Below, piece after piece: positions 29,242-40,347 of a stretch of 64,000 nucleotides of DNA. The notes under the pieces are model-generated. The model ran no database searches. It was not told the origin of the DNA and saw only the letters and a program-made list of their open reading frames with translations. Positions within the stretch are counted from its first letter, which is position 1, and each line of letters begins with the position of its first letter. The stretch lies in assembly GCF_013393345.1 (NCBI RefSeq), contig NZ_QJRF01000070.1, positions 237,577 through 301,576 on the forward strand, in the 5' to 3' direction. Source of the stretch: Pseudomonas taiwanensis (GTDB lineage Bacteria > Pseudomonadota > Gammaproteobacteria > Pseudomonadales > Pseudomonadaceae). Made by a program: the position numbers and the translations under genes.

Positions 29242-30099
29242 ATGCGCCTGATCATCGTCAGCGGCCGCTCCGGGTCGGGCAAGAGCACCGCCCTCGATGT
29301 TCTCGAGGACCACGGCTACTACTGCATCGACAACCTCCCCGCCGGCCTGCTTCCCGAGTTGGCCGAACGGGCACTGTTGCATACCGAGCTGCTGCAACCC
29401 CAGGTCGCCGTCTCCATCGACGCGCGCAACCTGCCCAGCCATTTGCAACGCTTCCCCGAGCTACTCGCCGAGGCGCGCAATCGTCACATCAAATGCGATG
29501 TGCTCTACCTCGACGCCGAGCACGACACCCTGCTCAAGCGCTTCTCTGAAACGCGCCGGCGCCATCCGCTGACCAATGACAATCGTTCCCTGGCCGAAGC
29601 CATTCGGGACGAGGAAGTGCTGCTGGCGCCCATTGCCGATCTCGCAGACCTGAAGATCGACACCACGCATCTCAACCTCTATCAGCTGCGTGACAGCATC
29701 AAGCTACGCCTGCTCAATCAACCCGAGCCCGGCACGGCCTTCCTGATCGAATCCTTCGGCTTCAAGCGCGGCATGCCTGTGGATGCTGACCTGGTGTTCG
29801 ACGTGCGCTGCCTGCCCAACCCCTACTGGAAGCCTGAATTGCGCGACCATTCGGGGCTTGATTCGGTAGTGGCCGAATACCTTGCCGGCCAGCCGGATGT
29901 GGAGGAGATGTATCAGGATATCCACAGCTACCTGAGCAAATGGCTGCCACGCTTCGCTGCCAGCAACCGGGCTTATGTCACCATCGCCATCGGCTGCACC
30001 GGCGGGCATCACCGCTCGGTGTACATTGCCGATCGCCTGGGAGCGGCACTGAAACCCAGTTTGAAGAATGTCCAGGTTCGCCACCGCGACCTCAGTTAG
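29242..30099 (+). CDS. rapZ: RNase adapter protein RapZ
   Basis: 285 residues. P-loop [20 protein letters not shown] (residues 7-26) and the C-terminal domain [17 protein letters not shown] typical of RapZ/YvcJ. In enterobacteria it guides RNase E to the sRNA GlmZ and so controls glmS; in Pseudomonas the RNA target is not established, so the role here is by family. Confidence 0.95.
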   Translation: MRLIIVSGRSGSGKSTALDVLEDHGYYCIDNLPAGLLPELAERALLHTELLQPQVAVSIDARNLPSHLQRFPELLAEARNRHIKCDVLYLDAEHDTLLKRFSETRRRHPLTNDNRSLAEAIRDEEVLLAPIADLADLKIDTTHLNLYQLRDSIKLRLLNQPEPGTAFLIESFGFKRGMPVDADLVFDVRCLPNPYWKPELRDHSGLDSVVAEYLAGQPDVEEMYQDIHSYLSKWLPRFAASNRAYVTIAIGCTGGHHRSVYIADRLGAALKPSLKNVQVRHRDLS

Positions 30100-30116
30100 A
30101 AGGATTGGAAAACGCG

Positions 30117-30389
30117 ATGCCTGCCTGCGAGATCACGATCATCAACAAGCTCGGCCTGCACGCCCGGGCGGCGGCGAAGTTCGTCGGCGTGGCCGGTCGC
30201 TATCCCTGCCAGATCCGCGTCGGCCGCACCCCCGAAAGCCTGGTCGACGGCAAGAGCATCATGGCGGTGATGATGCTGGCTGCGGGCAAGGGCACGCCCA
30301 TCCACCTGCATACCGAAGGCGATCAGGACGACGACGCCCTCAACGCCTTGATCGAGCTGATCAATAACAAGTTCGACGAAGGTGAGTGA
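30117..30389 (+). CDS. ptsO: Nitrogen PTS phosphocarrier NPr (PtsO)
   Basis: 90 residues, HPr fold. Phospho-acceptor His15 in NKLGLHARAAAKF and the regulatory-serine-region VDGKSIMAVMMLAAGKG. Hands phosphate from PtsP to PtsN. The start at ATG 30117 is fixed by the HPr N-terminus; the frame is open further upstream inside rapZ. Last gene before a strong terminator. In PAO1, as I recall, fumC1/sodM genes lie between ptsO and pmbA; they are absent here. Confidence 0.95.
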   Translation: MPACEITIINKLGLHARAAAKFVGVAGRYPCQIRVGRTPESLVDGKSIMAVMMLAAGKGTPIHLHTEGDQDDDALNALIELINNKFDEGE

Positions 30390-30411
30390 CGGTCATTTGC
30401 CCCAATGAATA

Positions 30412-30436
30412 ACGCGCCCATCGGGGCGCGTTTTTC
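30412..30436 (+). terminator. Terminator of the kdsD...ptsO gene series
   Basis: ACGCGCCC / ATCG / GGGCGCGT followed by TTTTT, 23 bases after ptsO. Confidence 0.92.
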
Positions 30437-30455
30437 ATTCTGGGGACAGGCAGCC

Positions 30456-31802
30456 TCAGCTACCGGCCACCGTCATTTTCTCGATGAGCACCGAGCCGGT
30501 GCGGATATTGCCACGCAGCTCCAGGTCACTGCCCACCGCCAGGATCTGGCGGAACATATCCTTGAGATTGCCGGCAATGGTCACTTCCTGCACCGGGAAC
30601 TGGACTTCGCCGTTCTCCACCCAGTAGCCAGCGGCGCCACGGGAGTAGTCGCCGGTCACCATGTTCAGCCCCTGCCCCATCAGCTCGGTCACCAGCAGGC
30701 CGCGGCCCATGCGACGCAACAGCGCTGTGAGGTCTTCCTGGCCATGGCTGACGAAGAGGTTGTGCACGCCGCCGGCGTTAGCGGTGCTCGGCAGGCCCAG
30801 CTTGCGGCCGGAATAGGTGCCGAGGATGTAGGACACCAACTCGCCTTTCTCGACGAAGGGCTTGGCATAGGTCGCCAGGCCGTCGTTGTCGAAGGCCGCG
30901 CTGGCCATGGCTCGCGGAATATGCGGACGCTCGTCGATGGACAGCCACTCGGGGAACAACCGCTGGCCCAGGGCCCCCTCGAGGAACGAGGATTTGCGGT
31001 ACAGGTTGCCGCCGGAAATGGCGCCGAGGAAGCTGCTGAACAAGCCTGTGGCCAGCTCGGCGGCGAACAGCACCGGCACCTCGCAGGTGGGCACCGGGCG
31101 GGCGCCAAGGCGGGCCGCGGTGCGTTCGGCAGCGCGACGGCCAATGCTGGCCGGATCGGCAAGCTGGCTGCCAATGCGGCTGACGTCATACCAGTAGTCG
31201 CGCTGCATCTGCCCCTGTTGCTCGGCAATCATCACGCAACTCAGGCTGTGCCGCGTGCTCGCATAACCACCGACGAAACCATGGCTGTTGCCGTAAACGC
31301 GGCAACCCTGATGGGTATTGAGGGTGGTGCCGTCCGCCTTGCTGACGCGCTTGTCAGTCTCGAATGCCGCCGTCTCGCAGATCAGCGCCTGCTCCACCGC
31401 CTGCTCGGGGGTGATCGACCAGGGATGGTAGAGATCCAGTTCCGGCAGATCACGGGCCATCAGCGCTGCATCGGCCAGACCGGCGCACTCGTCCTCGGAA
31501 GCATGCTTGGCGATGGCGAGCGCAGCGGCGACGGTTTCGCGAATCGCGTCCTCACCGCTGGCCGAGGTGCTGGCCGAGCCCTTGCGCTGGCCGACATACA
31601 GGGTGATGCCGAATCCCTGATCACGGTTGAACTCGACCGTTTCCACCTCGCCATGGCGAACCGTGGTGGAGAGTCCCTGCTCTACTGAAACAGCCACCTC
31701 ACAGGCGCTGGCGCCCTGGCGCCGGGCCTCGGCGAGGATGCGTTCGACCCGCGCCTGCAGTTCCGGCAATGCTTCCGGGCCGACCACTTCTACTTCACTC
31801 AT
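30456..31802 (-). CDS. pmbA: Metalloprotease PmbA (TldE)
   Basis: 448 residues from ATG 31802 (MSEVEVVG), chosen because GGAG lies six bases upstream; two extra codons are possible. TldE subunit of the TldD/TldE protease, known for maturation of microcin B17 and degradation of antitoxin CcdA in E. coli. It lacks the HExxxH zinc motif present in its partner TldD. It is divergent from darP and its partner tldD is encoded just beyond it. Confidence 0.94.
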   Translation of the reverse strand: MSEVEVVGPEALPELQARVERILAEARRQGASACEVAVSVEQGLSTTVRHGEVETVEFNRDQGFGITLYVGQRKGSASTSASGEDAIRETVAAALAIAKHASEDECAGLADAALMARDLPELDLYHPWSITPEQAVEQALICETAAFETDKRVSKADGTTLNTHQGCRVYGNSHGFVGGYASTRHSLSCVMIAEQQGQMQRDYWYDVSRIGSQLADPASIGRRAAERTAARLGARPVPTCEVPVLFAAELATGLFSSFLGAISGGNLYRKSSFLEGALGQRLFPEWLSIDERPHIPRAMASAAFDNDGLATYAKPFVEKGELVSYILGTYSGRKLGLPSTANAGGVHNLFVSHGQEDLTALLRRMGRGLLVTELMGQGLNMVTGDYSRGAAGYWVENGEVQFPVQEVTIAGNLKDMFRQILAVGSDLELRGNIRTGSVLIEKMTVAGS

Positions 31803-31946
31803 AGCCACTCCAGTTCAAATAGTGTTCGACGCGGCAGGCGCAACCTGGCGCCTTGCCGCATTTACCGCACTCCGGCGGCGCCAGCCGGGCCGGACAACGC
31901 GGCCCCGACTGGTTATCATGGCGGCGTTTCCCATTGGACCACCCCC

Positions 31947-32468
31947 ATGTCTGAATTCCTCGACGACGACTTCTCTGGCGAGAAGAGTAAATCCCAGGTC
32001 AAACGCGAGCTGCATGCCCTGCAGGAACTCGGCGAACGCCTGACCACCTTCAAGGCCGACGTGCTGGCCAAGCTGCCGCTGACCGACGCCCTGCAAAAAG
32101 CCCTGGCGGAAGCGCCGAAGCACAAGGCGAACGTCGCCCGCAAACGGCACATCCAGTACATCGGCAAGCTCATGCGCGAGCAGGACGTCGAGGCCATCGT
32201 CGCCCTCATCGACCAACTCGACAGCTCCACCCGCGAGTACAACGAACGCTTCCACGCGCTGGAGCGCTGGCGCGACCGCCTGATCGAAGGTGGCGATACC
32301 GCCCTGGAAAGCTTCGTCGCCGACTACCCGGAAACCGACCGCCAGCACCTGCGCGGCCTCATCCGTCATGCCCAGCACGAAGCAGCCCACAACAAACCGC
32401 CGGCCGCCGCGCGCAAGGTGTTCAAATACATCCGCGACCTGGACGAAGCCAAGCGCGGCTTGCGTTGA
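31947..32468 (+). CDS. darP: Ribosome biogenesis protein DarP (YjgA, DUF615)
   Basis: 173 residues, highly charged and helical: [55 protein letters not shown]. DarP/YjgA binds the immature 50S subunit and promotes late maturation of the peptidyl transferase centre. It lies between pmbA and tldD, as in other pseudomonads. A GGGGGCC/GGCCCCC hairpin (32476-32496) just after its stop spans the end of convergent tldD but has no T-run. Confidence 0.93.
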   Translation: MSEFLDDDFSGEKSKSQVKRELHALQELGERLTTFKADVLAKLPLTDALQKALAEAPKHKANVARKRHIQYIGKLMREQDVEAIVALIDQLDSSTREYNERFHALERWRDRLIEGGDTALESFVADYPETDRQHLRGLIRHAQHEAAHNKPPAAARKVFKYIRDLDEAKRGLR

Positions 32469-32486
32469 TCCTTCCGGGGGCCGGCA

Positions 32487-33929
32487 TCAGGCCCCCGTCC
32501 CACCGACCGTGATCGCATCGATCTTCAGGGTCGGCTGACCCACGCCAACGGGCACCGACTGCCCGTCCTTGCCGCAGGTACCCACGCCGCTGTCCAGCGC
32601 CAGGTCATTGCCGACCATGGACACCCGGCTCATCGCCTCCGGACCGTTGCCGATCAGGGTGGCGCCCTTCACCGGCGCGGTGATCTTGCCGTTCTCGATC
32701 AGGTAGGCCTCGCTGGTGGAGAAGACGAACTTGCCGCTGGTGATATCCACCTGACCGCCGCCCAGGTTGGCGCAATAGATGCCGCGTTCCACCGACGCAA
32801 TGATTTCCTGGGGATCGCTCTTGCCGGCCAGCATGTAGGTGTTGGTCATGCGCGGCATCGGCAGGTGCGCATAGGACTCACGACGGCCGTTGCCAGTGCG
32901 CGCCACCTTCATCAGGCGGGCGTTGAGCTTGTCCTGCATGTAGCCCTTGAGCACGCCATTTTCGATCAGGGTAGTGCATTGGGTCGGCGTGCCTTCGTCG
33001 TCGACGCTGAGGGAACCACGGCGATAGGCCAGGGTACCGTCATCGACGATGGTGCAGAGGCTGGATGCGACTTTCTCGCCGATGCGACCGCTGTAGGCTG
33101 AGCTGCCCTTGCGGTTGAAGTCGCCTTCGAGGCCGTGACCCACGGCTTCGTGCAGCAGTACGCCGGACCAGCCCGCCCCCATCACCACCGGCAAGGTGCC
33201 AGCCGGTGCCGGAATGGCTTCCAGGTTGACCAGCGCCTGGCGCAGTGCCTCACGGGCGTAGCCCATGGCACGGTCTTCCTGAAGGAAGTAACGGTAGTCG
33301 GTACGCCCGCCGCCACCGTGGCCCCCACGCTCGCGACGACCATTCTGCTCGACGATGACGCTGACGTTGAAACGCACCAATGGGCGCACATCCGCGCCCA
33401 GGCTGCCATCGCTGGCGGCAATCAGAATACGTTCCCAGACACCGGCCATGCTCACGGTGACCTGCTTGATGCGCGGGTCCAGCGCGCGGGTCGCGGCGTC
33501 CACCTGCTTCAGCAATTCCACTTTCTCGGCACGGCTGATCACGTCCAGCGGGCTGCTGGAATCATAGAGCCGGGTGATCTGCGGGCTGGCGAAGGCCTGG
33601 ACTCGACCTTCCTGGCCAGCACGGGAAATCGAACGTGCGGCACGCGCCGCCTGACGCAGCGCTTCGCCGGTGATGGCATTGCTGTAGGCGAAACCGGTCT
33701 TTTCGCCTGACTGGGCACGCACGCCCACGCCTTGATCGAGGTGGAAGCTGCCTTCCTTGACGATGCCGTCCTCCAGCACCCAGGACTCGGAGATCTGTCC
33801 CTGGAAGTAGAGATCAGCGGCATCGATACCAGGACCTGCCAACTCGCCGAGGATCTCCGGCAACTGCTCGATGCTGAGGTCGCCGGGCGCCAGCAGATGC
33901 TCGCTGACGGATAACAAGAGGTCGCTCAT
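32487..33929 (-). CDS. tldD: Metalloprotease TldD
   Basis: 480 residues from ATG 33929 ([13 protein letters not shown]), which overlaps the nitrilase-family stop by four bases (ATGA); the frame is open another 80 codons upstream but that part is out of character. Zinc motif [11 protein letters not shown] is present, as expected for the catalytic subunit of the TldD/TldE cage protease. Partner PmbA is encoded 0.7 kb away. Confidence 0.96.
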   Translation of the reverse strand: MSDLLLSVSEHLLAPGDLSIEQLPEILGELAGPGIDAADLYFQGQISESWVLEDGIVKEGSFHLDQGVGVRAQSGEKTGFAYSNAITGEALRQAARAARSISRAGQEGRVQAFASPQITRLYDSSSPLDVISRAEKVELLKQVDAATRALDPRIKQVTVSMAGVWERILIAASDGSLGADVRPLVRFNVSVIVEQNGRRERGGHGGGGRTDYRYFLQEDRAMGYAREALRQALVNLEAIPAPAGTLPVVMGAGWSGVLLHEAVGHGLEGDFNRKGSSAYSGRIGEKVASSLCTIVDDGTLAYRRGSLSVDDEGTPTQCTTLIENGVLKGYMQDKLNARLMKVARTGNGRRESYAHLPMPRMTNTYMLAGKSDPQEIIASVERGIYCANLGGGQVDITSGKFVFSTSEAYLIENGKITAPVKGATLIGNGPEAMSRVSMVGNDLALDSGVGTCGKDGQSVPVGVGQPTLKIDAITVGGTGA

Positions 33930-34780
33930 AACTTCTCCGTACGCGCCGGCCCGGGAATGGCCGGCGTAATGAATCTTCTGTGGGTGCTTACCGGCATGCG
34001 CTGGCGAACGGCCGCCTGTTCGGCGGCATCGCGTTCCGCAATCAGTACGGCTTCGCCACTGGCCTTCTCGGCCAGTACACGGCCCCACGGGTCGACGATG
34101 GCGGAATGGCCGAAGGTTTCCCGTGGGCCGGGATGCACACCGCCCTGCCCGGCTGCCAGCAGGTAGCATTGGGTTTCGATGGCACGGGCGCGGACCAGCA
34201 CCTGCCAGTGAGCGGCGCCCGTGACGGCGGTAAAGGCCGCGGGTGCGCTGATCAGTTCGGCACCGGCCTCGCGGAGGGCGCCATAAAGCTCAGGGAAACG
34301 CAGGTCGTAGCAAACGGTCAGGCCAAGGCGCCCCACCGGCGTATCGGCCACCACCACCTGGGCGCCATGGGCATAGTCATCGGACTCACGATAGCGGCCA
34401 CGGTTGTCAGCCACATCCACATCGAACAGATGGATCTTGTCGTAACGCGCAACCCGCTCACCCTGCTCATCGATCAGCAGGGAACAGGCGTTCGCCTTGT
34501 CCGCTGGCCGTCCGTCGGGCGGCAAGGGCAAAGTGCCCGCCACTATCCACAGCTTGAGATCACGTGCTGCCTGGCGCAGCCAGGGCAGGATCGGACCCTG
34601 CCCTTCTGCTTCGGCGCGGCCCAGGTCGGCCAGGTCGCGACGACCGATGGCCGCGAAGTTCTCTGGCAGCACGGCCAGGCGGGCGTCACTTTCAGCGGCC
34701 TGCTCCAGCAGGCGCCGGGCGCTGGTGAGGTTGGCCAGGACATCGTCCTGACTGACCATCTGAATCACGGCAAGGGACAT
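33926..34780 (-). CDS. Nitrilase-superfamily carbon-nitrogen hydrolase
   Basis: 284 residues from ATG 34780 ([10 protein letters not shown]) with GGAG upstream; the longer open frame to 34918 is not used. Catalytic triad Glu40 (VLPENF), Lys115 ([10 protein letters not shown]) and Cys157 ([10 protein letters not shown]). Closest in form to the Nit1/YbeM class, deaminated-glutathione amidases that repair a side product of transaminases; substrate assignment is by resemblance only. Translationally coupled to tldD. Confidence 0.92.
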   Translation of the reverse strand: MSLAVIQMVSQDDVLANLTSARRLLEQAAESDARLAVLPENFAAIGRRDLADLGRAEAEGQGPILPWLRQAARDLKLWIVAGTLPLPPDGRPADKANACSLLIDEQGERVARYDKIHLFDVDVADNRGRYRESDDYAHGAQVVVADTPVGRLGLTVCYDLRFPELYGALREAGAELISAPAAFTAVTGAAHWQVLVRARAIETQCYLLAAGQGGVHPGPRETFGHSAIVDPWGRVLAEKASGEAVLIAERDAAEQAAVRQRMPVSTHRRFITPAIPGPARTEKL

Positions 34781-34877
34781 CGGAATCTCCGCACAAGGCA
34801 TGGGATGCATGCTAACCCAAGCCACGAAAGCTCGCTTTACTGACCATGTGGAAACTACTGCGCTCGGTGATGCTGCG

Positions 34878-34953
34878 TTGAAAACAGCCTCGCGCGCGAG
34901 TCCGATCAAAATGCTCATTTACAACATGTAAACTGCGCTTTTTCGGCTGTTTT
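34878..34953. repeat. Interrupted palindromic element between yhdP and the nitrilase gene
   Basis: Outer arms AAAACAGCC (34881-34889) and GGCTGTTTT (34945-34953) enclose the inner palindrome TTTACA-ACA-TGTAAA (34918-34932). It occupies part of the 273-base gap 34781-35053, in which I see no gene; the remainder (34954-35053) shows only degenerate GC-rich repeats. Resembles a pseudomonad intergenic repeat. Confidence 0.5.
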
Positions 34954-35053
34954 ACTCGCTGGCGCTCACCCTCCGGGCCAGCCTACGGCTGTTACTCCCG
35001 TTGGTCATTGCGCCTTGCCTGACCTTCGCTCGCGACGTTTCCACAGGGTCATT

Positions 35054-38000
35054 TCAGCGAGACTTTTCAAATGGCTTTTCAAAGGTGATCTTGGGGCTCT
35101 TCCAGGAACCTTCAACCTTGTATTGCACGCTGGCGAAGCGCGCCACCTTGTCGCCCAGCAACTTGTCCACGACGAAAAGTGCGCCGCCAATGGCCGGCGC
35201 ACCGACGATCAGCGCCGCCAGTGGCAGGTTGTTGGTTACCGGGAGAGTCACCAGCAGTTTGGCGTCGATGCGATCGGCGGCCAGGTCCAGGGTGCCATCC
35301 AGTTCCAGCCCGCTGGACGGGCCTTCGAGGGTGATCGGTTTACGCGTCACGAAGCGCCCTTCGCTCCCCACCAGCAATCCTTTCACCCGGTCATAGGCCA
35401 GGCCTTTGCCCAGCAAATCGGAGAAGTCCAGACGCAAGCGACGGCCGATGGAATTGAAGTTGAGCAGGCCGAACACCCGCAGCGCCTGGGCGCCGCCTTC
35501 CACTTCGATGAACTGGCCATTACGCAGGCTGGCATCCAGGGAGCCGGAGAATCGTTTCAGGCTGACCCAGGCGGGAGATCCGGGCCAGCGGCCATCGGCG
35601 TCGAGGCGGAAGCGCTCGCTGGTGGCTGAGGGTGCGAAGTTCCAGGCCTTGAGCACATCAGCCAGGTTCTTGCCTTCGAGCCGCCCCTTGTACCAGGACG
35701 CACTGCCTTCAGCCGCTTCTTCCCAACCTGCCGTCCCCGAGACCTTCAGCCCCTTGAGGTCGAGGTCCAGTTCACTGAACGCCACGCCCTTGGCGCTGGG
35801 ACGAGCCTTGAACGACCAGGCCCCCAGCGGCGAGTCGCCCAGCATCACCTGATCGATACGCACGTCCATTGCAGGGACCTTATGGGGGTCGATGCCCGCC
35901 AGAGGGTCGGGCTTGGCGTCGGCTTCCGCATCGTTTTCAGGGGGCTCGGGCAGCCGAATCTGCTTCATGCGGATGGCGATAGGCACATCCTTGGCGTCCG
36001 CCATCACGACCGTTCCCTGCATGAGGGCGCTGTCCAGCCCGAGATTCCAGCCCGTACTGGAGCGGTCGAGGTTGACCTTGAGATTCTCGAAGATCGTGCC
36101 GAAGCCCTTGAACTGGCCGATCTCCAGATCGGCGCTGCGCAACATGCGGGCCTTTTCGGCGCTGTCCTTCGGTGTGTATTGCTTGGCCAGCGCCAGCCAG
36201 GGCGCTGTGTCCAGCTCCGCGACCCGGCCCCGGACTCGCAAGCCCTTGGTACCCGGCACCGTTGCGGCGCCACCGCCCAGCACCAGCTCGCCACGTCCGT
36301 CCTCCAGCTTGCCCACCGGTGCCGCCAGGGCGAGGCTGGCGAGCCCTGCGTAGTCCAGCCAATAGCTCCGCTCGTCACCTTCCAGGGTCATGCGCCAGCT
36401 GGCATCGCGACTGTCATCGGCGGCCTTGCCGAAAGGAGCGGGCACGTCGATCGCCAGGCCCTTCAGATTGGAGTCGATGCGCAGCTGGCTGTTCGGACCG
36501 TCCAGGCTCAGGTTCAGGCTGTAGGGCAAGGTGCCCGACGCCGGCAACTGCTGGGTGACGCCGAGCCATTTGGTGAGGTCGTTCAGGGCGATGCTGCCCG
36601 TGGCGAGGATTCGGGAGCGGGCCTTGCCGTTGCTGCCCTCGGCCTTGGCACTGGCGCGGACCTCACGGCCGAACGCATGGCCACGAATATCCTGGGCGCT
36701 GAGCCCCGTGTCGGTGTCGTAGCGGAAGGCGCCCTTGAGCTGGCTGAGGGACAACTCCGGACGGGCGATCTTCAACTGCGCATCCCGGGTGGCGAGGTCC
36801 ACCACCACATGGGGCGGATGCCCCTTCTCCAACGGGATGTCCAGCTTCAAGTTGCCATCGAGGGTGCCCTGCCCTTGCCAGCCGGCGAAGATGTTCGCCG
36901 TTTCCATCGGGGCCTCCTGAAGGATTTTCAGTCCATCGGTGAAGCTGCTGTCGAGCTTGGCATCCAGTTGCAGGCGCGGCACTTGCCCGGGCTCGACATG
37001 GGGCACCTCGGCCTCGGCATCGCTCACCCGCGAGTCGAGGATGCGCCCGGCCGGCACCTTGATGCGCACGCCGCTGTCCTCGATGAATACGTCGCCCCGA
37101 GCCTCGCGCAGCTCCGGCCAGCCGGGCTGATAGGCGAGTTCGGCATCGTGGACCTTGAAAAACAGGCTGATGGAGCGGGCCGATGGACTTGCCTCACGGG
37201 CCAGGGAGCCCTGGTACTGGAAGAAGCCCTCGTCCACCGCGCCGCCCTTGATCGCCTGCTTGAGCCATTTGGCCAGGGCCGGGCTAAGCCCTGGGGACCG
37301 GGTGGGCAGGTACTTTTCGGTGTAGCGGGCATCACCATTGCGCAACCCCACGCGCAAATCCATGTAGTCCTCCGCCTCGGGATCGCGCATTAGCCGGATC
37401 AACATATCGCCGGCAATGCTGCCCTCCTCGCCTTCCAGCCGCATGTAAGGGCTGGCCAGGGTCACGGCGGTTTCGTCCAGGCTCCAGGTCAGCCGGGCAT
37501 TGGCCTCCCGATAGCGCCAGGCCTTGGGGAACAGGTGATCGAGGTGCAGGGCGAAGTCACTCGAATCCAGCCGCAGTTCACCCTGGTGGAGATCACCCGC
37601 CACGCTGCCGCTGACGTTCTCGACCGCCGGGGCGCCGTGGTAAGCGTCGATACCGACGGCATCCAGGTTGCTGCTGAACTCCAGCCGTTTGGCACCTTCC
37701 TGTTGCGGACGGTATTGCAGGCTGAGGTTGCGCAGGGCACCGCGAGGCTTGAGGCCGGCGACGGCGGCTGCCGCCTGCTCGGGAAGCGGCGCGAGCGCCT
37801 CCACTACGGGCAGCAGCGGCCCCACGTCGAGACGATCGGCAACCAGCGACCATTCCGGCTGCTCGCCGGACTTGTGGTCGAGACGCAGGTGAGCCTCGCC
37901 CCAACGCTCCTTGCCGATGTTCGCGGCAAGCGAATCGAGCAGGACCTGAAAACCTTCATCGTTGCGGGTAAAGAAGACATTCAACCCGAGGTTCGCGAGG

Positions 38001-38872
38001 GTGACCGCCTTGCGCTCGGCATAGGCGCCGCGAACCTCCGGCGCATGCAGACGCATTGCCGCACGCTGCAGATCGCCCTTGGCCCACTCGCCCCAGATTT
38101 CGCCGCCGGCCTGCAGGCGCTGCAGATGCCACTCGCGGGTGAGGCCGGCAGGCAGCCAGCGTGCCCAGTCGGTTTGCGGCAGGCTGAGATAGAGTTCGGC
38201 CTCGCTCTGCAGCCAGGCGTCGGCATTGAGACGGGAACGCAGCCGCACGGCCATGGGTTGCCCATCCGGCAGTGTCAGGTGGCCATCGAGGCGCTGGCGA
38301 CTACCGCTGGCCCTCAGGCTGAGGCTGACATCGGTAAGGCTTGCGGGCTTCTGCCCGTGCGGCCCCAGGGTGAGCCGGCTGTTCAGCACGGATACGAGAC
38401 CGACCTGCTTCAACAGGTCGCGCAACTGCCCTGGACCCGGCAGGGGCTTGTTGGAACTGGAAGTGAGCCCTTCGAGCTGCCACTTGCCGGCCTCATCCTG
38501 GCGCAAGCCAAGCTGCACCCCGTCCAGTTCCAGGCGGGCAATCCGTGGCTGTTGCGCCAGCAGGCTGCCCATCACGTCGGGCATCAGACGAAGCTGATCC
38601 AGGCGCAGGGCATTTTCACCCTCCCCCAGCACCACATCGTGAGCGACCAGCAACGGAGACAGTCCATGCCAGCGGCCCTCCAGGGCGCCAAGCGTCACCC
38701 GCTGCCCCAGCGCTGCCGACGCCTTGGCTTCCGCCTCGGTGCGGTACTCGGCCACCAGGGGCACGAGCTCCCGTCCGAGGCTGACGTAGAGCGCGGCCAG
38801 CACCAGGAAAAGCGCGCAAAGTGCCAGCGACCAGCGCAGGAAGCGCATCAACCAGCGGGCGAAGGCGTCCAC
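35054..38872 (-). CDS. yhdP: YhdP-family AsmA-like phospholipid-transport protein
   Basis: 1272 residues, matching the very long YhdP family. One N-terminal membrane helix (about residues 9-28, FLRWSLALCALFLVLAALYV) followed by a long beta-rich periplasmic repeat region (AsmA-like/RBG groove) and a C-terminal DUF3971/AsmA2 part (FDSLxGxLD-type segment FSGSLDASLRNGQFIEVEGG). Family members bridge the envelope and move phospholipids to the outer membrane with TamB and YdbH. It follows rng by eight bases. Confidence 0.93.
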   Translation of the reverse strand: MDAFARWLMRFLRWSLALCALFLVLAALYVSLGRELVPLVAEYRTEAEAKASAALGQRVTLGALEGRWHGLSPLLVAHDVVLGEGENALRLDQLRLMPDVMGSLLAQQPRIARLELDGVQLGLRQDEAGKWQLEGLTSSSNKPLPGPGQLRDLLKQVGLVSVLNSRLTLGPHGQKPASLTDVSLSLRASGSRQRLDGHLTLPDGQPMAVRLRSRLNADAWLQSEAELYLSLPQTDWARWLPAGLTREWHLQRLQAGGEIWGEWAKGDLQRAAMRLHAPEVRGAYAERKAVTLANLGLNVFFTRNDEGFQVLLDSLAANIGKERWGEAHLRLDHKSGEQPEWSLVADRLDVGPLLPVVEALAPLPEQAAAAVAGLKPRGALRNLSLQYRPQQEGAKRLEFSSNLDAVGIDAYHGAPAVENVSGSVAGDLHQGELRLDSSDFALHLDHLFPKAWRYREANARLTWSLDETAVTLASPYMRLEGEEGSIAGDMLIRLMRDPEAEDYMDLRVGLRNGDARYTEKYLPTRSPGLSPALAKWLKQAIKGGAVDEGFFQYQGSLAREASPSARSISLFFKVHDAELAYQPGWPELREARGDVFIEDSGVRIKVPAGRILDSRVSDAEAEVPHVEPGQVPRLQLDAKLDSSFTDGLKILQEAPMETANIFAGWQGQGTLDGNLKLDIPLEKGHPPHVVVDLATRDAQLKIARPELSLSQLKGAFRYDTDTGLSAQDIRGHAFGREVRASAKAEGSNGKARSRILATGSIALNDLTKWLGVTQQLPASGTLPYSLNLSLDGPNSQLRIDSNLKGLAIDVPAPFGKAADDSRDASWRMTLEGDERSYWLDYAGLASLALAAPVGKLEDGRGELVLGGGAATVPGTKGLRVRGRVAELDTAPWLALAKQYTPKDSAEKARMLRSADLEIGQFKGFGTIFENLKVNLDRSSTGWNLGLDSALMQGTVVMADAKDVPIAIRMKQIRLPEPPENDAEADAKPDPLAGIDPHKVPAMDVRIDQVMLGDSPLGAWSFKARPSAKGVAFSELDLDLKGLKVSGTAGWEEAAEGSASWYKGRLEGKNLADVLKAWNFAPSATSERFRLDADGRWPGSPAWVSLKRFSGSLDASLRNGQFIEVEGGAQALRVFGLLNFNSIGRRLRLDFSDLLGKGLAYDRVKGLLVGSEGRFVTRKPITLEGPSSGLELDGTLDLAADRIDAKLLVTLPVTNNLPLAALIVGAPAIGGALFVVDKLLGDKVARFASVQYKVEGSWKSPKITFEKPFEKSR

Positions 38873-38880
38873 TCAGCGCC

Positions 38881-40338
38881 TCAGAGCAGGACCACGTCGT
38901 ACTGTTCCTGGGAATACATGGTTTCCACCTGGAACTTGATCGGACGCCCGATGAAGGCCTCCAGATCGGCGACGTTGCCCGATTCTTCGTCCAACAGGCG
39001 ATCCACGACTTTCTGGTTCGCCAGCACCAGGTAGCCTTCCGCCTGATAGGCGCGGGCCTCCCGCAGGATTTCGCGGAAGATTTCGTAGCAGATGGTTTCC
39101 GCGGTCTTCAGCAGGCCCCGCCCCTGGCAACTGACGCAGGGCTCGCAGAGCACCTGGATCAGGCTCTCGCGGGTGCGCTTGCGGGTCATCTGCACCAGGC
39201 CGAGTTCGGTGATGCCGATGATGTTGGTCTTGGCGTGGTCGCGCTCCAGCTGTTTCTCCAGGGTCCGCAGTACCTGGCGCTGGTGTTCTTCATCTTCCAT
39301 GTCGATGAAGTCGATGATGATGATGCCGCCCAGGTTGCGCAGGCGCAGCTGGCGGGCGATGGCGGTGGCAGCCTCGAGGTTGGTCTTGAAGATGGTCTCT
39401 TCGAGGGTGCGGTGACCAACGAAGGCGCCAGTGTTCACATCGATGGTGGTCATCGCCTCTGTCGGGTCGATGATCAGATAGCCGCCGGATTTCAGCAGGA
39501 CCTTGCGCTCTAGGGCCTTCTGGATTTCGTCCTCGACGCCGTAGAGGTCGAAGATTGGCCGCTCGCCAGGGTAGTGCTCCAGGCGGTCGGCGACCTCCGG
39601 CATCAGTTCATCGACGAACTGGGTGACTTTCTGGAAGGTTTCGCGCGAATCGATGCGGATCTTCTCGATGCGCGGATTGACCAGGTCGCGCAGGGTTCGC
39701 AGGGCCAGGCTCAGGTCTTCGTAGATGACCGAGGGCGATGAAGCGGTCTGCATCTGCGAGGAGATCTGCTCCCACAGACGGCGGAGATAGCGGATGTCCG
39801 CAAGGATCTCGTCGGCGCGAGCACCATCGGCGGCGGTCCGCAGGATGAAGCCACCCGCTTCCTCGATGCCCTCGGCGGCGATGCAATCGGCCACGACCTG
39901 CTTGAGGCGCTCACGCTCGGCCTCGTCCTCGATCTTCAGGGAAATGCCCACATGGCTGGTGCGCGGCATGTACACCAGGTAACGCGAGGGAATCGACAGC
40001 TGGGTCGTCAAGCGAGCGCCCTTGCTGCCGATCGGGTCCTTGGTGACCTGCACCACCAGGCTCTGGCCTTCGTGGACCAAGGCACTGATGCTTTCCACCG
40101 CGCTGCCTTCGCGGTTGCTGATTTCCGAGGCATGGATGAACGCGGCACGGTCCAGGCCGATATCGACAAACGCCGCCTGCATACCCGGCAGTACCCGCAC
40201 CACCTTGCCCTTGTAGATGTTGCCGACGATGCCCCGACGCAGGGTGCGCTCGACATGCACCTCCTGCAGCACGCCGTTCTCCACCACCGCCACGCGCGAC
40301 TCCATTGGGGTGATGTTGATCAGAATCTCTTCGCTCAT
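38881..40338 (-). CDS. rng: Ribonuclease G (CafA)
   Basis: 485 residues: S1 domain (about residues 35-115; GNIYKGKVVRVLPGMQAAFV, with FIHASEI), the RNase E/G catalytic core with Asp residues in TIDVNTGAFVG and IIIIDFIDMED, and the zinc-link CEPCVSCQG near residue 408. Processes the 5' end of 16S rRNA and decays mRNAs. No long C-terminal degradosome scaffold, so RNase G rather than RNase E. Confidence 0.97.
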   Translation of the reverse strand: MSEEILINITPMESRVAVVENGVLQEVHVERTLRRGIVGNIYKGKVVRVLPGMQAAFVDIGLDRAAFIHASEISNREGSAVESISALVHEGQSLVVQVTKDPIGSKGARLTTQLSIPSRYLVYMPRTSHVGISLKIEDEAERERLKQVVADCIAAEGIEEAGGFILRTAADGARADEILADIRYLRRLWEQISSQMQTASSPSVIYEDLSLALRTLRDLVNPRIEKIRIDSRETFQKVTQFVDELMPEVADRLEHYPGERPIFDLYGVEDEIQKALERKVLLKSGGYLIIDPTEAMTTIDVNTGAFVGHRTLEETIFKTNLEAATAIARQLRLRNLGGIIIIDFIDMEDEEHQRQVLRTLEKQLERDHAKTNIIGITELGLVQMTRKRTRESLIQVLCEPCVSCQGRGLLKTAETICYEIFREILREARAYQAEGYLVLANQKVVDRLLDEESGNVADLEAFIGRPIKFQVETMYSQEQYDVVLL

Positions 40339-40347
40339 GCCGTTGAC

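Noticed and set aside
33930..34169. 80-codon N-terminal extension of TldD
   Set aside because: Arg/Pro-rich out-of-family sequence inside the nitrilase gene; ATG 33929 with ATGA overlap is the normal start.
34781..34918. N-terminal extension of the nitrilase-family protein to 34918
   Set aside because: The extension runs through the palindromic element, has atypical composition, and ATG 34780 has a good ribosome-binding site and the family N-terminus.
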